A DNA stretch of 64,000 nt from Liolophura sinensis (Eukaryota > Mollusca > Polyplacophora > Chitonida > Chitonidae). The DNA lies in assembly GCF_032854445.1 (NCBI RefSeq), contig NC_088296.1, positions 18,715,485-18,779,484 of the forward strand, in the 5' to 3' direction. Under the pieces are notes generated by a model. The model saw only the letters and a program-made list of their open reading frames with translations, was not told where the DNA came from and ran no database searches. Made by a program: the position numbers and the translations under genes. Below are positions 30,640-42,500 of the stretch, piece by piece (positions within the stretch are counted from its first letter, which is position 1; each line of letters begins with the position of its first letter).

Positions 30640-31350
30640 TCTCAAGAGTTCGTCATTTATGTAAAGCCATTACACTGAAAACTACTTTGTTACTACTGAC
30701 AAAGTTTTTAACAACGTACTCTATTCTAAGGCTGTCAACAAGGAACTTTGTTAAATTAATTAAGTAACAAAGGTGACTTTGTAACTTCTTTTAACAAACT
30801 GTTTTAATTTAACCAACTACATTCTAAACTTTTAACACACAAATCTGTTTAATGCAGACAAGTTTTGCGTTTATCTATCAAATTACTTTGTCAGATTAAC
30901 ACTCTGCTTTCTACCAACTAAGTAATCTGTTAATTCAACAACACTATTTACCTCCACACAAAAGAAATTTGTTAAATTCAACACAGTCTGACTACCTGGG
31001 CCTGAACAATTAGGTAATAGGTCAAAATATCATACCAACTTGTCGACATGGTTTATTCACTGTCACACACGGCTCATTAACCAGCACCATACTCATCCAT
31101 AGGTAGTAATTGACTGGTCCCTAATTATATTGCTATATCACTAGTAATGCCCTGTTTCTTAAGCAACACTATACTGCTCCATACCCAGTAGCACAAATAA
31201 CCAGAAATATACTGTTTCAGAGTCAGTGTCAATATGCTATGCGGTCCTGTAACTGGTCGCGCCCTGATGTGTAACAAGTAACATAGTGATCCGGACGTAA
31301 CCAGGAACTGATTGCGCATTCACCAGGAACTCATTCAGTGACGGACAAAT
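30640..31350. repeat. AT-rich stretch with degenerate short repeats
   Basis: 30640-30990 is dense in ttaacaaagt/aactttgttaa-type words, loosely like repeat R6; 30990-31350 has irregular 30-36 bp periodicity (aaccagcaccatact, aaccagaaatatactg, aaccaggaactgattg). No ends can be set. Confidence 0.4.
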
Positions 31351-32690
31351 TCAACTATTCACACACTGGTCTGTTGTACAGAAGCGCGCATTACTACAAA
31401 TAATAATGTCCAACATAACTTACTACAAACGCAAACACTGAATTTCCTGGTTTCTTTTACTGACTAATATCTCTTCACCATTTGTCCAATAAATGATTAC
31501 AGACCTAATTGCTTGTACCTTTTGAACGTATAGTATTATTTCGTTTAAAGATTACACAAGAAGTGAGGCTAAATAAAGTCCTTACATGTTTCGGAAACAG
31601 CGCAACAGCTATATTTATGATTCAAAGCGCTAACTTGATTATTTTATTGTTTAGTCAAAATGCCTCTGGAATTTCTTTTCCATAAGAAATCGATCTCTTA
31701 TCAAACTATCATTTTCCCGCCAGAAAAGCATCTATGGGCTTTAACATCCTGTATTTTCCGAACTCATGTACTTGGAAGGCATGTGAAAGTAAATAGACAA
31801 GTCGAGTCCAGAGTTTCAGGAATTGTTGGAATAGTACAGACACTGAACAGGATCTGTCCAAATAGTATGCTTAAGAGTTGACTAAGCCATGGTGTTTGAA
31901 GTCCTTCTACGATGAAGAGTGACTGATGAGCCTCGGCGTTTCCAGTACCGGTACTGCCACCTTTCAGTTGGCCTGTCGCAAAAAAAAAGTATGACACGGT
32001 TAAAACATTATTTATTCATTTGTATGCCCATAGAGACAGATAGGGTGTATAGTTCAATTCGTTCAGCACGGTTTCTGCTCTTTTCAAGGGCTGCTGTGCC
32101 TTAAATTAACTATAAATAAACAACAAAGAATTCATTATGTTGTATAGTTTCAGATGATTCGTCTAGTTAATATTCGTAGCGAAACATCAACACTGTAAGC
32201 CGTTGTGAATGCCAGCATATTCTTCTACAGGAATAGGTTTGGTTAATTAGCCCAGCTAGGCTTGTAGGTTATCGTGCTGGCGTTGTTGTTGTTTTGCTGC
32301 GATATTCGAAGAGTCAAGTTCAAGTTTTCCATCAACTTGGTTGAGATTTAAATGCTAATTCAGCAGGTTAGCTACGTTTTCCCTTCAAACTGCATGATAT
32401 TACGTACAGATACCAGAAATGAAACGCAGAACGTTGCAGAAGGACAGCGCGAAGAGATATGTAGAAGGCGCTGCCAGTTCAGATTGAACATATTGACTAA
32501 ATACCCCCTTCCCCCTTCCCCACTCCCTCGAATGCGGTTAGTAACACAGCTGTGTTATGCATAACAAATTAAACTGTTTTGAAATTTAACTAAAAAGTTG
32601 TTTCTGCCGGTGGTCCGGTGGTGGAGGATAGCGGACTGTATGGAGTAAAAGGTCGACCATCCTAATTGTCGTCAGCTAAGAAATCTTTGA
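31351..32690. other. intergenic, no feature supported
   Basis: Short ORFs (31660-31881, 31919-32104, 32352-32564) lack domains and splice context. Confidence 0.4.
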
Positions 32691-32699
32691 ACTTTGAAA

Positions 32700-32865
32700 T
32701 CGCTGCCGAAAAAACCAGAGCTGGATTCTAACACGCAATCTCATTGGTCAGTGGTACCGATAGTCGTGGCTATACATGTAGCCAAGGCTGGAATCATCTA
32801 AGCTGGATTCTAACACGCGATCTCATTGGTCAGTGGTACCACCTAAGCTGGAATCACCTAAGCCG
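32700..32865. repeat. tandem duplication, about 85-bp unit
   Basis: agctggattctaacacgcaa, tctcattggtcagtggtacc at 32710 recurs at 32800 with agctggattctaacacgcga and the same ending; a shorter aagctggaatcacctaag follows. Confidence 0.85.
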
Positions 32866-32944
32866 ACAGAGTTGCTCTATTACGACCAAGGTAAGATCCA
32901 CGGGTTGGTGAACATCATCATGTTTGTCTGGACCTTTGTATTCA

Positions 32945-33190
32945 TTCATTTTTTGTTTACTTGTTTATTTTGTTACTTGTTTGATTTCTTTTATACATTT
33001 CACTTCTACGGCAGCGTCCAGCATAATAGTGGGAGGAAACCGATCAGAGCCCTGGGAAACCGTAGACCGTACCCAAGCTGCTGGAGAACCTTCCCACGCA
33101 CGGCTTGAGTGGGAGCCAGCATGAGCTGGACTTGAACCCCCAGTGATCGCATTAGTGAGAGGCTCCTGGGTCATTGCAGTGCGCTGACAG
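32945..33190 (-). mobile_element. SINE family 1 copy
   Basis: catttcacttctacggcagc, gtccagcataatagtgggag, then ctgctggagaaccttcccac, gagccagcatgagctggact and gtgagaggctcctgggtcat. It lies 275 bp upstream of the gene B start codon. Confidence 0.82.
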
Positions 33191-33465
33191 CCTAGACAGC
33201 CTTGCTTGACATTACACCTAATTTAAAACATTTAACCTGTGGGCAAGCTTTAAATGCTTTAAACAAGGAAATAAACGATCCGGTCCGTTAGCCTACCAGA
33301 AACACACGTACACACAGATAGATATGAATCTTTTATTTCCTTGTAAATTGTATGTATTCGAGTAAGCTGTGATTAGAATTCATATGCGTAGTGGCTGCGT
33401 TCAGTGACATATGTTTGTGACGTCCAGAAATCTGGCCAGTACTTGTTCCACTTTCCGAGTCCAGC

Positions 33466-33544
33466 ATGGGGTTTTTGTTCTTGACTCCATGTGGGGCAGC
33501 GTCCCTAATGGTCACGCTCTGCTTGATGACGACGTTTGTTACGG
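33466..33544 (+). CDS. gene B exon 1: signal peptide
   Basis: ATG at 33466 opens [20 protein letters not shown] then MTTFVT, a hydrophobic signal peptide of about 26 residues; the donor is acgg/gtgagc, leaving one G that joins GT of exon 2 to make Gly. Met at residue 15 is an alternative start in frame. Confidence 0.78.
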
Positions 33545-36500
33545 GTGAGCAGTTTTATACCAATACCTCTTTAAAATGAAGGGAAGAAAGTTTTTTTTCA
33601 GCTTTATATTAGAACTTCAGTGAATTTTACGTCCAACTCTATTGATGTTGTTATATGTTGATTTATTATACATTACAGAGGCGTTTATTTTTGCGTGTAC
33701 CGCGTTAAAAATAAACTTTGACATGCGACCAAATTCTATTTATTGTTTATTTTGTTGATTGGTGTTTCACGCCGTACTCAAGAATGCTTCACTTATAGGA
33801 CGGCGGAAAGCATTATTGTGGGAGGAAACCGGGCAATCCGGGGAAAACCCACGTCCATCCGCAGGTGGTTGCCAGGCCTTCCCACGTTCGCCCGGAGAAT
33901 CTGTGAAATGTAATTATGAAGCTATGTACCAAGCTTGATATCAATACAATGATTTCTTTTGCAGAAAATAGCCTGGGAAAATGCCAGTTTTTCAGCATGA
34001 TAGTGAGCGTAAGATTCGGGTTTTGATATCGAGTCGAGCTATGCCTATCAGACAAATTTCAAAACTTACAATCTTAGCTCTAACGTGTTAAGGGCTTGGC
34101 TGCTGAGCCTGGTAATGGATACAGTTTAAATTTTGGTCAGGTCAGTGTCAAACGTATGACTGAATTGGGTGTAAAACCTGGTGTATTTGACATAGTATTG
34201 CGGGCATTTAGCTGACAAAACCCAGCCAAGTATTTATTTATTTATTTATTTGATTGGTGTTTTACGCCGTACTCAAGAATATTTCACTTATACGACGGCG
34301 GCCAGCATTATGGTGGGTGGAAACCGGGCACTGCCCGGGGGAAACCCACGACCATCCGCAGGTTGCTGGCAGACCTTCCCACGTACGGCCGGAGAGGAAG
34401 CCAGCATGAGCTGGACTTGAACTAACAACGACCGCATTGGTGAGAGACTCCTGGGTCATTACGCTGCGCTAGCGCGCTAACCGACTGAGCCACGGAGGCC
34501 CCAAACCCCAGCCATGTATCTGGCGTCGTTATTGACCTTAATGACATCACGTAATGACATATTAATGTATGTGCCGTGTACAGGGGTTAACGGTGTTTGT
34601 ACATCTAAGTAGCTTTAGGGAATTTAAATCTCTCAGTGACTCGTCTCAGTGAATTCTGCATGGTGTTCCCACTCCACACCATATATGTACATGTACATGT
34701 GTGTTTGTGTGTTCATGCTGAAATGATACAATCTTTATTAACTGTGTTTTTGTCACAGATGACATGTTTTTCCTTGTATCAATATACTGACTCATTATAC
34801 CGGAAACATGCTGGAGTGAGGGGTAGGACGAGGTCGGGTAGGGTGGGTGGTGGGGATGGGGGGTTGGGGAGGGTGTGTAGGTTGGTTTTTAATTCCTGCA
34901 GTCTGGCATACAGATTGTTCGCATAATTTTATACACTTTTGAATTTTATGAAAATTGAGCCTTTCTCTATATAGGGTTAAATCTCTTACATTATATATAG
35001 GATAATTTTCTTCTATGTCTCTTGTTAATTTCTGTCTGTTATGTCAAATGTTCGTATTTTTATAATCACAAATTACATATGAACAACTGTTACAAGTGTG
35101 CCCACCCACAATTGAATGCATGTCATTGGTACACAATTTGTGGACTACTGTTACACATGTGACTTATTATATTTGTTACACATATTAAACAATTTGTGTA
35201 TGTTTACTGCTGGTAAACCCGGTTATGTGAATGTACATGTTTACTACAGTCATGACTACCACTCGTACACAGTGGTTTTCAGAGAGGGTAGTTGCTTAGG
35301 CGTTTAGAAATACCACCACCATTTCTGCAATGTAAAATAAAAACAATAAAAAAGAACCCAGAAAGAGAATAAAAATAAAAAACGTTTTCAGTCAGAAATA
35401 GATTGAAATGACACTTAACTGTGCACATTATATACGAATAGAAAAAAAAAACATATACGAAAAATGTGTATGAATTTACAAAAATATATATATATATTCA
35501 AAACATTAACAGAAAATGTGTTGTCGGAGTCATACTAGAATGAATTCCGTTATTATAACACACAATTGGGTCATATTCAATATAAAGCTTTGTTAATCTA
35601 ATCCCTGTGTTCAAGTAATAGAATATGTGTTTTATATTTAACAGAATAATTTGCTGCAATAACATATTTTTAGCTTAGTATCTGTTATAAAATTGACAGA
35701 TTAATTTTTGGAGCAGACATACATGAGACTGCAGACCATTTGTCTTTCTCCGGTATGACGGTTGCAAGTGAGAGAAACTTTTGACGATTCTTGGCATTGA
35801 GCAATGAGCAAATAAATACATGCACGTGCATTAATGTAAAAACATTACATTGTGCATGCACAATTACAAAAGACAATCTTGGGAATATCACTTCATTTGG
35901 ACAGCGAACTGTGGTGTACTTCATCAGATTTCAAAACTCCTGACGGAAATAAAGTAATTTATCAACGTTCTCAGTTCCACCCTATGGGCCAGTTTATATG
36001 ATAATGACGTCACAACTTTTTTTCCTTGACAGCTCTATACATAAAGTAGAAAATGTTTATTTGTACACAATATATAAGTAGACATTACGCTGGTATGCTC
36101 TGCACGAATTTATTTCAAAACTGAAAACGTCGAAAACCTCACCACAAGCACCATTACCCAGAAACAATATGGTTCATGAAAGTCAGCGGGGAATTCAGGT
36201 ATCTCACACTTTTTACATTAATTAAAATGTACATGTATATATTAAAACTAATCAGTTTCCGATTATTTCTTTTTCACTTAAAGGTCTTGATCTCAAAACG
36301 TGCAATGGCGAAAAGTGCGGTTCTGGAACAGGATGTATCAACGGAAAATGTACTTGCAAACCCGGTTTCGTAGATCTGAAAAACATATCAAAGACTCCAG
36401 GCGGGAAATACTGTTTAAGTAAGCTGATAACAAACGGAATAACGGATACATTTCCTACTCTGTAACCGATCCATATTCTTGTGAATTTACAATCACGGTA

Positions 36501-39500
36501 TAATGACTGCTCTCTTCAAACTGAAATCTTACATAAATCTTGTTATTCAATTCAAACTGTTGGCGGTGGTGGTAACAGGCAGGTATTTATAATATCACGG
36601 TTACATTTTGTGTCAAATTTAACACTTTACAATTGCTCAGAAAATGTTGTAGTCGTATATGCACTATGTTGTGTATTGGGCGCGGCATTAAATGTCCTAT
36701 AATATAAAGTTATGATACCGCTTTTGTGGCTTAATGGTTAGAGCGTCGGGCTCGAAGAGGGCAAAAAGTGGGATCAAACCTCGATCGGGTTATATCAAAG
36801 ACTTTAAAAATGGTACTTTTTTTTTGCTGCTTCGCTTGGCGCTCGGCACTGGCAGGTTATAGCAAAGAAACGAGACTGGGTGGGGTGTCATGCTTGGTGT
36901 CTTCAGCATGATACTTCAGTGGCAGCGGCATTTTGGCGGCATGAGCTGGCCCTGCCACAAGAAGACACAATATATACACACACCTAATGAGTTCTCGTCG
37001 CCATCTGACTGAAAAATTGTTAAGTTAGACTTAAAACCTCGAGCATACTGAAACACATACATAACACTTACAAGCTGACACAAAGTTAAAAATTTTACGT
37101 CACATAAAAGTACATGTTTACTTTTGTAATATAAACGTTAACATTAACCGTCTTCAACTTCTACCCGTCATGAGTAAACCTTTACTTACAGAGATACTCA
37201 AAAAGATGCAGCCTAAGTTTGTTGTCCTCGTTACGCATGCTGCGGTATGCATGTAGGTTTGTTTACTATGAAAAAGTAGTGATATACTATAGATAATTTC
37301 AAAAACACCACATAGTTTTGGTTGAATACGTCAAGACGTATATTTATTTGATTTGATCGGTGTTTTACACAGTACACAAAAATATTTCATTTATTAGACG
37401 GTGGTCAGCATAATGGTGAGAAGAAACCGGGCAGAGCCCGGGGGAAACCTACGACGAGGCTGCTAAAGATCTTTCCACGTACGGCTGGAGAGGAAGCCGG
37501 CATGAGCATTGCGTCATACGCTTGGCCGCCTCACTGTTTAACAGCTATGGTTTTCAAAATTGCATTGGTGTAATATTTTGTATGATATGGCATGTTATAA
37601 CAAGACATCTGGGAATCTAGGCCCGTATTCATAAAGATACTAAAGCAATTCTTAACGCTAAAAAAATTCTTAAATCCACTAAAGAATTCTTAAATTGCTA
37701 AAAAAATACTTACGTGCCATTCATAAAAAACTTAACTGTTAAGAAATTCTTAAATTTAAAGTTTGCCCACGACGACTTTATCATTTTTTTTACCTTTAAC
37801 CACCACACACCCATCCACACTCATCTGGTGGGAGATAGCGGGTACCCATCTAAACGCTGGCTTCTCACCCCTTTCTTCACCCCACAACCCGACCCTCAAA
37901 CAAATTACAACAGGTATTAAAATGTCACCTGACTTAGCTTTGTATTGAAAACACTGAGTTGTTTCCCTTGATATTCATTACCGGCGCGTACTTTTCTCTA
38001 CTTGGTAATTGATGGGAATTTTTTGGGGGAAAAATATTTCCTCATTTCAAACCCTTGATTTTTTATTATGCTGCATTATTACTGTATTATAAACATTATA
38101 AGAGTTTATCGTAAAAATCTGATGAAATAGACATAAATCCATCCTCACCATAGGGGGATAAATGGTGAAGTGGTTATGTTATCTTCTGATAACCTGAGAT
38201 CAAATCTCACTTGTGGTGAGGGGTATTTTTGCAACTTTGTTTTTTAAAACTCTGGATAAAATGATTTGCTCATTTTGTTAGATTTTAGGTCCCACAAATG
38301 GACACGTAGTGTAGTTGAAAGGGGTATATGCCAGTTGAAGGGAAGATTTCACGAACTGCATGGGGAAATAAGGATGTCACCAGACAAAGTCTGCCAAATA
38401 ATCGCATGCGCCGTTCTGCATAATGTCTGCAAATTTAGACAAATACCTCTTCCAGGTAATGAAGAGGAGGATGAAAATAATGGAGGTGATCAACAAGGGG
38501 ATGGTGTCATTGCTCCAGATGCCAATGTTGAAGGCGTTAGATACAGACAGCAATTTGCCGAAACTCATTTTTGAATTTATTATTGACTGATCGGCCTGTT
38601 GACTGTGACTTCTCTCTCTTTCACTCAATCTCATGCTGCATGTTCTTAGTGAAAACACATTGAGTTCAAAATAAGCCTCTGTTTTTGTTTAGCCCACGTA
38701 CTCCATTATCTCATACTAGTTATATATTAAAATGTTATTCCTGTACACACATCCAGTCGAATGAATATGTAAGTGCTCTCTCTATAATTTTTTCTGCGAA
38801 TAAATAAACACAATCATTGAAACCTAACAAAAAAAACCTTACGTTTACTAAATATGACCAGTGGAATATACTTGAGTTTGATTTCACTGCTTGTCTTGCG
38901 CACTGAATTTGAAGTTTGAGTTTTTTAATCTGAAGATCCTGAATAATCTCGGCCTTGCTTGGGTTTGGAAGTGCTTCATGCTGAACCACTGGTGCGAAGG
39001 GTGAAGGTACCTCCACTAGAGCCTGTAGGTGGGTGATGTCCCGTGCCTGACTGGCACTAGGGCGAGCATCCAAATATTTGACGGGCAAAGGCGCTGGTGG
39101 AAAGTGTGGCATGTCAGTTGTGCTGAAATGCAGATATATACATTTATACAACTATACAAAACATAATACTATATCAAGAATAGAATTATAAAACTATAAC
39201 TGACCCTTTGCAGAAACTTAAGTTGGTGGGACTTTTAAACAACAGGCACAACTCAAGCTGAATAAAACGCAACAATTATTTGGAGAAAACAAAAATTGGA
39301 TTTAGTAACTTTTTAAACTTGCTTAACACCACATGTATCTGAAGTACTATGATAAATACTAAATTCACTCTTTCGTTAAAATTTATCATTGCCCCTTGCA
39401 TTTAGAGAAAAATTACTTACTGAGAATCAATAAGTTGAATTAAGGTGGAATCTATGCCATCACCAACTCCTCCAAGACAAACATTGTTCTCCCCTAGAAT

Positions 39501-42500
39501 GGACATTACCACCTCAGCTGTAGCACTTAATGGCTTTAGTGATGGTCCTCCACCTGTAAAAAAAAATAGTATATGTCCAAATAATAAGATCTTTCATTGT
39601 ATTTGATCTCAAATTATTTAAGACTTACAGATGATGATGCAATCGAATTATCTTGACAATAGGTTGTGTTACAAATACAGATTGTGTTTTAAAAGTAACG
39701 ATTATGTACTACCAGTCAAGTTGCAAAAGAAATTAATATGAAAAATCCTTTGAACTTTCAATTCAGTGAAATTTGACACTGACTTGTTTAGAAATAAAAA
39801 AAATAACACAAATAGGCCAACGAGGCAAGGGATGGTTTCTGGGTCAAAGTTTGAAACATGAACACATGAGAAAATAAAAATGTGATGGGGCAGGTTAAAT
39901 GGTCTGTTTGCTACATCTACTCTCCACAGTTTGGAAGTCAACATATATTGGAGTACCTACATTTCCATTTTAAATTAAACAAATCAGTTTACCTCGTACA
40001 TAAATATTTTTAAGCCTAATAAATGAACTGATTTTAACCACTTTACAAAAATCTAGTCATTTAAGGCCAAGTCCATCATCCTGATTTAATATCTCGTTCA
40101 CTTTGATCATTATTTTTTCCAGTCCACTACACTCCATACAACCTCAATTTCAAATAAGATCCACGGTTTTAATTATACTGTGTGCTATTTTTGTTTCAGC
40201 ACACTGTCTGAATTCTAGTCAAGGTTTAGCTGCATTTTTGATAGATAATGGAGCCGACAGCTTTCCAATTCCTGGTAGAAACAAATGGATTTGATTTGTT
40301 TTCAAAGGCACTTTCGACAGTTGATGATTATTTTCAAAATAACTACCGAAACTAGAGTTTAGCGAGACTTATCTTATCTTATAAATATTAAAAATCGTTA
40401 CACTATTCCAATTAAATATTTTACCTAAAATAACAACATTTTTAAGGTCACATACGCGTCGCACACTGGGCTTTCTTGTTGGCTGAGATTTTCATTTTGG
40501 TTTGGGAGAAAATATAGTGCCACTTTTTCTCAACTTCTTCCTATTACCACTTGACGGCTGTGAACGAGGCATTCAACCTGTCCGTCACCAACTTCCATGT
40601 ATTTTTTTTTTTCTGAGGACCCAATGCGCCCCTCAGTATGTGTTTGTATTGTGCCATGTAATTGGCGAGGCTCAATCACTCGGCGTTTGACCAGTTGGGG
40701 TTTCTCTTCTTTTTATCCTCCATGTCAGATTGTGTTTGACATCGAAATGTCGTCTGCTGCTCACGTGACATTATGATGTACCAAAAATATCTTTATTAAT
40801 AGAGAGCTCTTCTTGTTGCTACGGGACACGCGTTTTAGAAAAACTTATCTTATCTTATCTTCTCTAAGTATTTTCTTCGCTAAGAATCGTGTTAAGAAAT
40901 TTTTATGAATGCACTCTTAAATATTTTCTTAGCTAAGAGTAACTTCCATACTTAAGTATAAATTCTTAGCTGAATCTTAAGAATCTTTATGAATACGGCC
41001 CTGTTCCCCAGCCTTCATACATATAACTGTATCTAATGGGGCTGATATGAATTAACTCCCTTGTTACACCACAACGACAATGAGGTAACGCGAGATGACG
41101 CTGGCGAGAAATGACACCTGGTCTATTACAGCATGCAGTATAAAGGCTATGTCACAACAACGACAAATATTTTCTAGACAACAGAATGTAATAAAAAAAT
41201 GTCATCAGTCTTAGAGATTCGCAGAAATGTCGAGAGATCCTAAATGAATTCGATTTTTCAGCTTTCAAATAAGTTTACAAAATGAAAATCTGCTTTAAAG
41301 CTCGGTCATTTAGCTTATGTCGGTTTAACTCGGCAACTTGCCACGCGCCATTTTCTGAGTACCACCTAATCACAGCTTACTCCTGAAAAACGCACCTTTT
41401 AAGAGTGACCTCAAGGGAGATAATTCTGTGCGGCCCTATTCCGTTTAACCCGGAGATAGGGGGATTGAATATATTTGATTTTGACCTGGAAATTTTTATG
41501 GACTACCAGGTTGAAGTTTTTATTAGATAGATAGCCTATAATACCAAATGACATTACCACATCATTAAAAACCTTGACTGTTTCCTTACCGGATTGAGTT
41601 ATTGATTGCATATTATTTCCTGCGCGGTCCCAGCGTATAAAGTTAGTTTGGAAATGGTGTCTTGCGACTATGGACTTGGAAGACACGTTTTATGGTTTAA
41701 GAGTGGCATACGAATATCAGATTTAATACTTAGATTCATCCCCCCCCTACCCTCACCCCCACCCCCACCCCCACCTCCGGCGACTCCTGCTTATGCATGT
41801 ATACATATATACTTTCAGCATTAATATGCGTGCTTTTTCCAGAAGCGCAATTTAACAAAAATATATGGCAGTACACATAGAAAAAATCGTTTTCTCTATG
41901 TAATGGAAAGAATACTTAATGATGACTCATCATCAAGACAGGCATAGTGCCACCTGGATTTTGTCTAAGTGTGTGTGGGGGAGGGTGGGGGGGGGGGGGG
42001 GCATCTCAGTGGTAGAACACGATGGGGAATACCAAGCAGTCATGGACTGTATTACTGAGATATCTTCCTTTACATAACATCCAGATCTTAGTCATGGGCC
42101 ATTTTTGAGTATTTTTGGTAATTAATACTTGTGTGTAAGGTAAATCGAGTCATAAAGAGCATATTCATTTGCAACTGTCAGATAATGCATATTAAAATGT
42201 CTTACATTTATATGGTACAAAGCTTTTGTAAGTTAAATAAATTTGCAATATCAAATGCAAGTAAAAAAAAATATATATAAATCGTCATTCTTTCAACTGC
42301 ATATTTCTTTCTTTCCTAGAAAAGTGCACCACTAACAAAGACTGCTCCGTTAACACCACTTGTTCACGAGAGGGTCCCAAGCAACGATGTTACTGTGAAC
42401 AGTGTTTCCAGCGAGATGCTAATGGCGAATGTTGGGGTAACGTAATGTATTTAATGTAACACATACGTCCATTTGATTCCATCAATGTACCATGTGCCAG

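Larger units (their letters stand above)
37620..41000. mobile_element. decayed Harbinger (PIF/Harbinger) DNA transposon in intron 2 of gene B
   Basis: The left end is GGCCCGTATTCATAAAGATA, the right end ATCTTTATGAATACGGCC, its near reverse complement; both continue inward for about 120-140 bp with repeated attcttaa words. Flanks are CTA and CTG, a possible imperfect 3-bp duplication as expected for this superfamily. It carries two convergent genes, the usual Harbinger pair: a Myb/SANT-like DNA-binding protein (minus, broken) and a HARBI1-like DDE transposase (plus, C-terminal part only). Both are defective, so the element is immobile unless helped in trans. An internal tRNA-like block at 38152-38222 (gtgaagtggttatgttatc, gatcaaatctcac) may be a nested insertion. 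Confidence 0.9.

Noticed and set aside
36720-36792. tRNA gene candidate
   Set aside because: A- and B-box words are present, but acceptor and anticodon stems do not pair well and the sequence runs into a SINE body found again at 62125. It is a SINE head.
38152-38222. Second tRNA-like block inside the Harbinger element
   Set aside because: Box-like words only; stems are imperfect and it lies in a dead transposon. I do not call a working tRNA.
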